Positions 59,419-64,000 of a DNA stretch of 64,000 nucleotides are shown piece after piece. The notes under the pieces are model-generated. The model saw only the letters and a program-made list of their open reading frames with translations. It was not told the DNA's origin and ran no database searches. A program made the position numbers and the translations under genes. Position 1 is the stretch's first letter. Every line of letters starts with the position of its first letter. Source of the stretch: Parasponia andersonii (taxonomy: Eukaryota; Streptophyta; Magnoliopsida; Rosales; Cannabaceae). The stretch covers positions 661,849 through 725,848 of the forward strand of contig JXTB01000084.1 in assembly GCA_002914805.1 (NCBI GenBank). Direction: 5' to 3'.

Positions 59419-60359
59419 GGTGATGTTTCAACGAAAATTTTTGTTTTTATTCTATGGATAGATGTTTTAATTTAGGTTACTGGATTTTAATCTAATGGCT
59501 AAAATAATATTAGTAGATTGACTAAAAAAATATATGATAATCAGTATATATATAAATATAGAAAGTTATTTAAAATAAAAGATATAGATAACCTGATGAA
59601 TTGGTAATTTTTTATTTTTTTAATAAAAAAATAAAACTAGTAAAAGATAAATAATCTCATTTCATTCTTAATTATCTTATTGGTTAAAAAAACAAAACAT
59701 GTATAAATTTTAAGTTGTTTCACACAAAATTATTTCTAAACAAATTTTCTTTTAATGTAATTGTTTTATTTATTTATCTTTTATTTAAGAAAATAAAGTA
59801 TTCACAATATGAAAATTATGATGGATTTTACCTTTTTACAATAAAGAAGAAATTTTATGAAATATTGAAGATATAATAGTATATATAATTTTAAATTAAA
59901 AAATTAATTTTTCAAAAAAAATAAATAAAAAAAATTAAAAATTAATATATTAAATGAAATAATTTATTATTGTAAATTTATTTTTAAATTAGTCAAATTT
60001 ATCCATAAAATAAAACTAAAAATATTAATTAAAAACTCATCCGTATATAAATTTACAAAAAGTTGATTAAAAAATCATAAGAGGAAAAAAAAAATTGAGG
60101 GGAGCACTCCGCACTTGCCCACCCTTTTTACCGTGACGTGCGTCTGCCCTGTTTGTTGGTGCCACTGCAAAATATCTTCACACATATAAAAATAAATTAG
60201 CAAAAGAGATAACAAGCAAAAAAACAGTACACGATTGAGACGTGAAGAAAAAGGATAAACACAAAAATATAAAGGTCAAAAATAATAATAACAAAAAGAC
60301 GGTTTTGCTGACCTATATCATATCTAGATAGATATATCTCTTACAGGTGTCGTCGTGTC

Positions 60360-60367
60360 TATATAAA
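60360..60367 (+). promoter_or_regulatory. TATA box of the epoxide hydrolase gene
   Basis: TATATAAA lies 183 bp before the chosen ATG at 60543. Transcription would begin near 60392, leaving a leader of about 150 bp. This leader contains an upstream ATG at 60470. Confidence 0.6.
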
Positions 60368-60469
60368 ACGATAAAGAACTAATCAATTTCTATTCGTACG
60401 GTCCTTTTCCAGAGGAAAAAAATTAAAAATAAAAGTTTCTATTTCTAGTGATCTCCTCAGCAAGCTGGA

Positions 60470-60715
60470 ATGGTCATATTCTTCCTTTGTTTCTTCTGTT
60501 TCTACTCATTTTCTCAATACAGGATAAGACTTGGAAAAAGAAATGGAGAAAATAGAGCACACAACGGTTCGCACCAACGGCATAAACATGCACGTGGCGT
60601 CGATCGGGACCGGTCCAGCGGTGCTGTTCCTCCACGGCTTCCCCGAACTTTGGTACACGTGGCGGCACCAAATGCTGTCCTTGTCCTCCCTCGGATACCG
60701 GGCCATCGCTCCTGA
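60470..60715 (+). other. Upstream ORF overlapping the epoxide hydrolase start
   Basis: An ATG at 60470, in the probable 5' leader, opens an 81-codon frame (out of frame with the hydrolase) that runs past the main ATG and stops at 60713-60715. It starts with a hydrophobic, Phe-rich stretch (MVIFFLCFFCFYSF). After the overlap it is the shadow of the hydrolase frame. If the leader is unspliced it could reduce translation of the main frame. It is not conserved evidence of a protein. Confidence 0.4.
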
Positions 60716-61007
60716 CCTCCGGGGCTACGGTGACACCGACGCGCCCTCGTCTCCAGCGTCGTACTCGGCGCTGCACATCGTGGGTGACCTGGTGGGGCTT
60801 ATTGACCATCTGGGGCTGGAGAAGGTGTACTTGGTCGGCCACGACTGGGGGGCCATAATCGCTTGGTACTTCTGCTTGTTTAGGCCGGACAGGATCAAGG
60901 CCTTGGTCAACCTCAGCGTTCCCTTCTTTCGCAGGAACCCCAAAATTAATTTTGTTGAGGGATTTAGGGCTGTGCTCGGCGATGATTTCTACATGTGCAG
61001 GTTTCAG
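60543..61007 (+). CDS. Soluble epoxide hydrolase (alpha/beta hydrolase), first exon only
   Basis: The enzyme opens epoxides to diols, for example of fatty acids, in the cytosol or peroxisome. The exon encodes residues 1-155: an N-terminal strand pair (HTTVRTNGINMHVA), the oxyanion motif HGFPELWYTWRHQ (31-43), DLRGYGDTDAP (58-68), and the nucleophile elbow GHDWGA with Asp101. It ends in GDDFYMCRFQ followed by GTGATT. A phase-0 donor at this point is typical of plant family members. The cap-domain tyrosines, catalytic Asp and His belong to later exons that are not found before the window ends. I chose the ATG at 60543 because the family homology begins there; the in-frame codon at 60531 is TTG. 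The gene is either broken or has a large intron. Confidence 0.88.
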
Positions 61008-62308
61008 GTGATTACATTTGTTCAGTTAATGTTACCAATTTTCTTTCTTGTTTTATTTATGTTCGCCATTATAAGTAGATATATTTACATTTTAGAGGTA
61101 GTTATAAATTTTACTACTATCAGCCCCCGACACAATTTTAATTTGGCTTTTTGGATTTTGAAAATGTTTAGTTTTTTTTTCCGAAACTATTATTTCTCGT
61201 ATTTATGTATAAATACATATAAATATTTTTCAGTAATATTTGAATAAAAACACCATGCGAAGTACTCGCATGTGAGTAATGTATTGTGGACTAGAGTAAT
61301 AAGTTGATAATTGCTAGTGCAACTAAATTAATTGACACTGGTGGAAACTAATTTACACTAATAAGAATATTGGAAGTGTTTTAATCCCAATTAGGATGAA
61401 TAATATGGACGCGGATCCTCTGTCCGGTTCTTCTGTTCTATTGTCTTTCCCGATCAGTTAAATTTTGATACATAATTCAACTTTTATTTTCTAACAAAAG
61501 ACTCAGTTTAGTGTCCTAACAGGAGTAGTAACAAAGGCACGCAACCTCCAAAAGAACAAAAAAACAATAAAAACACGTGCCTAGCCTCTGTGGAAGTGGT
61601 GTTTGGAGAAGACTCAATGATACAAGTCTCAAATCCCAATATACGATCGAGTAAAAATTTCTTCTATAATCCTAGCTACTGACCTTCGTGTTCTTCTATT
61701 TCATAAGTTTCCGTTAAATCTCTCACTTTTTCTACTTTTCATTTTGGTGTGTTTCACCTACGACCTACCCATTCCAAGAGGACAAACCCAGCAAATTGCA
61801 TGATCAATGTAATTTCAATTCTGGTTTTATGAATGTTTGGTTCCTATATTTTTTCCGGTGTTTCCTATATTTTTTTACTTTAAGCAATTATTTCTGGTAT
61901 TTTTTTTTAAGGATAGATTTCTTTTTTTTTTTTTTTAAGAAAAAGCCAGAAAACCAAAAAAGCAATTTCATACATGAGATTTTCGAATTTCTTCTCTTTT
62001 TTCCTCCCTCCATCAACTCGTTTCTTTAAGAAAAAAATTAGGCAAAAACCAAAAAAGCAATTTCAAATATGGGATTTTCGAATTTTTGCTCTTCTTTTTT
62101 TTTCCCCTTTTTTTTCTTGTGATTTTCTTGAAGATAGTATATCTTTGGATTTTGGGTTTTGGTTTTCAAAAGAAGGAAGCAATAACTTTGCTTTGCTTTT
62201 TTTTTTGGACCAATTTACTAACTTCAAAAAGAGGAAATACAAAATTTGGACTATAATGCAAAAATCTAGATTCAAATTGGAAAAAAGGTAAAAACAAAAC
62301 TATAGAGG
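61008..62308 (+). other. Epoxide hydrolase intron 1 or truncated gene end
   Basis: It starts GTGATT after the exon. No second exon (expected to begin with an EPGE-like segment) is visible in about 1.3 kb. Long T- and A-runs dominate. A 95-bp-spaced direct repeat of AAAACCAAAAAAGCAATTTC lies at 61950 and 62045. The frames at 61796-62291 are low-complexity and are not called. Confidence 0.55.
61950..62098. repeat. Imperfect direct repeat, 95-bp spacing
   Basis: AAAACCAAAAAAGCAATTTC followed by ATG(A/G)GATTTTCGAATTT occurs twice, with units separated by a T-rich spacer. Confidence 0.75.
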
Positions 62309-62478
62309 TGCTTTGGAATAAAGGTCCTCACCAATAGGGAAACTAATTTTGGGATGATTAAAAACCAATTACAGAAGGCTTTATTTATAGCCAACTATAA
62401 ACCTCAAATATTTATACACAAACGATGTGGGACAAAGTATAAAACAATTACAAAAGCTAACAAGCCAAAATTCTAACA
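62309..62478 (-). repeat. Probable 3' LTR of a copia element (170 bp)
   Basis: In element sense it starts TGTTAGAATTTTGGC, contains a TATA-like GTATAAATATTTG and an AATAAA signal, and ends TTCCAAAGCA. It is short but internally consistent. The partner LTR and target duplication lie outside the window, so the inner edge is better supported than the outer one. Confidence 0.6.
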
Positions 62479-62599
62479 ATCTTCATATTGGTGAGCCCCG
62501 TATCCTCTATCCATTACAACAACGCCACTTTATGCGCCGAAAGGCGCCATTAAACTTGCAGGATGTTGATCAAGTCCAAACAATGATTGAACTTGATCG

Positions 62600-64000
62600 A
62601 TGTCACCACCTTGGTTCTTACCAGTCTCAATCTTCTAAAGTAGTATCTTTCCTTTATCAATAATCCCTTGCACAAAGTGATGTCGAATATCAATATGCTT
62701 CGTACGTACATGGTATACTAGATTCTTCGCTAAGTGAATGGCATTTTGACTATCAGAATAATTACAGATATGCTCCTGAACAACTTCTAGCTCTTCCAGT
62801 AATTCTTATAACCAAATAGCTTCCTTCACAGCCTCTGTAACTGCTATGTACTCTGCGTCTATAGTAGACAAAGTAACTGTAGACTCTAAAGTAGATTTCC
62901 AACTAATTGGTGCTCTTGCAAATGTGAACACATATCCAGTAGTTGATTGACGTTTATCCAAATCACCAGCGTAATCAGAATCAACATAACCAACCGCACA
63001 CTGACCAAGTCTATCATCCCTCTCAAAAATCAAACCAACATCTACAGTCTTCAATAAGTACCGTAGAATCCATTTCACAGCTTGCCAATGATCTTTATCC
63101 GGATCATGCATAAACTTGCTCACAACTCCTACTACATGTGAAATATCGAGTCTAGTACACACCATCGCATACATCAAGCTACCAACCGCATTTGAATACA
63201 GAACTTGTGACATGTACTCTCGCTCTGTATATGTACTCGGGGACAAAGATGTACTAAGCTTGAAATAAGGAGCAAGCGGTGTACTAACAGGTTTTGATTG
63301 TTCAGTCATACCAAAATGCTGTAATACTTTCTTCAGATATTGCTTCTGAGTCAAACTAACATTGCCTCTCCCTCTATCTCTGCTAATCTCCATACCAAGA
63401 ATCTTCTTTGCTTCACCGAGATCCTTCATCTCAAACTCTTGATTCAACTGAGTCTTCAACTTCTTAATTTCTTCTTGACTTTTCGAAGTTATCAACATAT
63501 CATCAACATACAAAAGTAGATAAATGAAAGACCCACCTTGCAGCCTACGAAAATACACACAACTATCAAACTCGCTTATTGTGTACTTCTGACCCATTAT
63601 AAACCGATCAAATTGCTTGTATTACTGGCTTGGTGATTATTTTAGCCCATAAAGCAATATTTTCAGTTTACAAACCCAATTTTCTTTTTAGCAACTTTGA
63701 ATCCTTCTGGCTAAGACATATAGACTTCCTCTTCCAAATCACTGTGTAGAAACGTGGTTTTCACATCCAATTGAACTAGTTCAAGATCCAACTACGCTAC
63801 CAAGGCTAGCAAAATTCTAATGGAAGAATGTTTAACGACCGGAGAAAATATTTCATTGTAAACAATTCCCTCTAACTGAGCGTAGCCTTTTGCTATCAAT
63901 CTTGCCTTGAAACGAACATCATTCTTATCAGGAAATCCTTCTCTCTTTGCATATACCCATTTGCACCCAATTGCCTTCTTATTCTTCGGTAGTTGAGCTA
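62600..64000 (-). pseudogene. copia reverse transcriptase and RNase H, partial
   Basis: From the right edge: RT N-terminal motifs ([33 protein letters not shown]) with stops near 63826 and 63720. Then one long open segment at 63597-62806 runs from the middle of RT, with YVDDMLI (catalytic box at 63510-63499) and FEMKDLGEAKKILGMEI, into RNase H (GYVDSDYAGDLDKRQSTTGY and STIDAEYIAVTEA). The RNase H tail continues to about 62650 (NLVYHVRTKHIDIRHHFV) before it degrades. It is the best-preserved copia coding sequence in the window, but it is still interrupted. Confidence 0.85.

Larger units (their letters stand above)
58409..60359. other. Intergenic DNA upstream of the epoxide hydrolase gene
   Basis: No gene. 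It holds an imperfect duplication (58871-58990 and 59021-59108, sharing ATTATCTCGTA-like, TTATTTGTAAA, TATTAATTG.GACGTTG and ATTTATGTC). There is a poly-T run with one undetermined base at 59136, a long TA run (59361-59413) and very AT-rich DNA to about 60080. Confidence 0.5.
62309..64000 (-). mobile_element. Ty1/copia LTR retrotransposon, 3' part (runs off the right edge)
   Basis: The minus strand carries reverse transcriptase and RNase H leading to a short LTR. The 5' part (gag, protease, integrase and 5' LTR) is beyond position 64000. It lies downstream of the first epoxide hydrolase exon, in opposite orientation. Confidence 0.82.

Noticed and set aside
59414..59560. A fourth copy of the palindrome-ended MITE
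   Set aside because: It is TA-flanked and has an ATGGCTAAAATAAT phrase like AACGGCTAAAA, but it lacks the palindromes and the core motifs.
61796..62291. Phe/Lys-rich frames as later epoxide hydrolase exons
   Set aside because: Low-complexity T/A runs and tandem repeats with no alpha/beta hydrolase or cap-domain motifs.
1..64000. CRISPR array, bacterial operon or tRNA/rRNA genes
   Set aside because: No regularly spaced identical repeats with unique spacers, no ribosome binding sites or operon layout, and no tRNA or rRNA-like sequence was noticed; gene families and introns are plant-type.

Overview
The window is plant nuclear DNA, most likely from a eudicot. Its few real genes use plant-type introns and belong to plant families: a type I pectin methylesterase, a PMEI-domain inhibitor, an ATL RING-H2 ubiquitin ligase and a soluble epoxide hydrolase. 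They sit as GC-richer islands in very AT-rich DNA full of Ty1/copia, Ty3/gypsy, CACTA, LINE and MITE sequence. I cannot name the species from the sequence alone. I saw no tRNA, rRNA or CRISPR.

Layout. 1-1.3 kb: LTR-like and LINE remnants. 1.32-12.7 kb: an old, stop-ridden Ty1/copia element (+) whose gag is split by a 5.0 kb defective CACTA transposon (3277-8268) with a clean 3-bp target duplication. 12.7-19.1 kb: a MITE, then a two-exon pectin methylesterase gene (15341-17205, +) and, tail to tail, an intronless PMEI gene (18562-19128, -). 21.9-36.0 kb: a Ty3/gypsy element (+) with TSD CCAAT, split at 26137-34454 by a Ty1/copia element (-) with TSD ACAGG. 36.0-42.55 kb: a tandem duplication of the gypsy body, its 3' LTR and about 940 bp of host flank. 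The second copy has no 5' LTR and keeps the empty copia target site, so the order of events can be read: gypsy insertion, duplication, copia insertion. 43.1-43.9 kb: the ATL RING-H2 gene (-). 44-60.3 kb: about 16 kb with no convincing gene, built of AT-rich DNA, microsatellites and several small inverted-repeat elements. 60.5-61.0 kb: first exon of an epoxide hydrolase gene (+). The rest of that gene is not in the window; a Ty1/copia element (-) begins at about 62.3 kb inside its first intron or in place of its later exons.

How the genes relate. The pectin methylesterase demethylesterifies cell-wall pectin, and PMEI-domain proteins inhibit such enzymes or invertases, so the convergent pair is a plausible but unproven functional neighbourhood. 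The RING-H2 and epoxide hydrolase genes are unrelated neighbours. I found no convincing undescribed multi-gene system. The most informative signals are structural: the dated nest of transposons with its tandem duplication, a GC-rich repeat island inside a copia leader, a palindrome-ended MITE family with paired compensating changes, and several small elements with readable target duplications.
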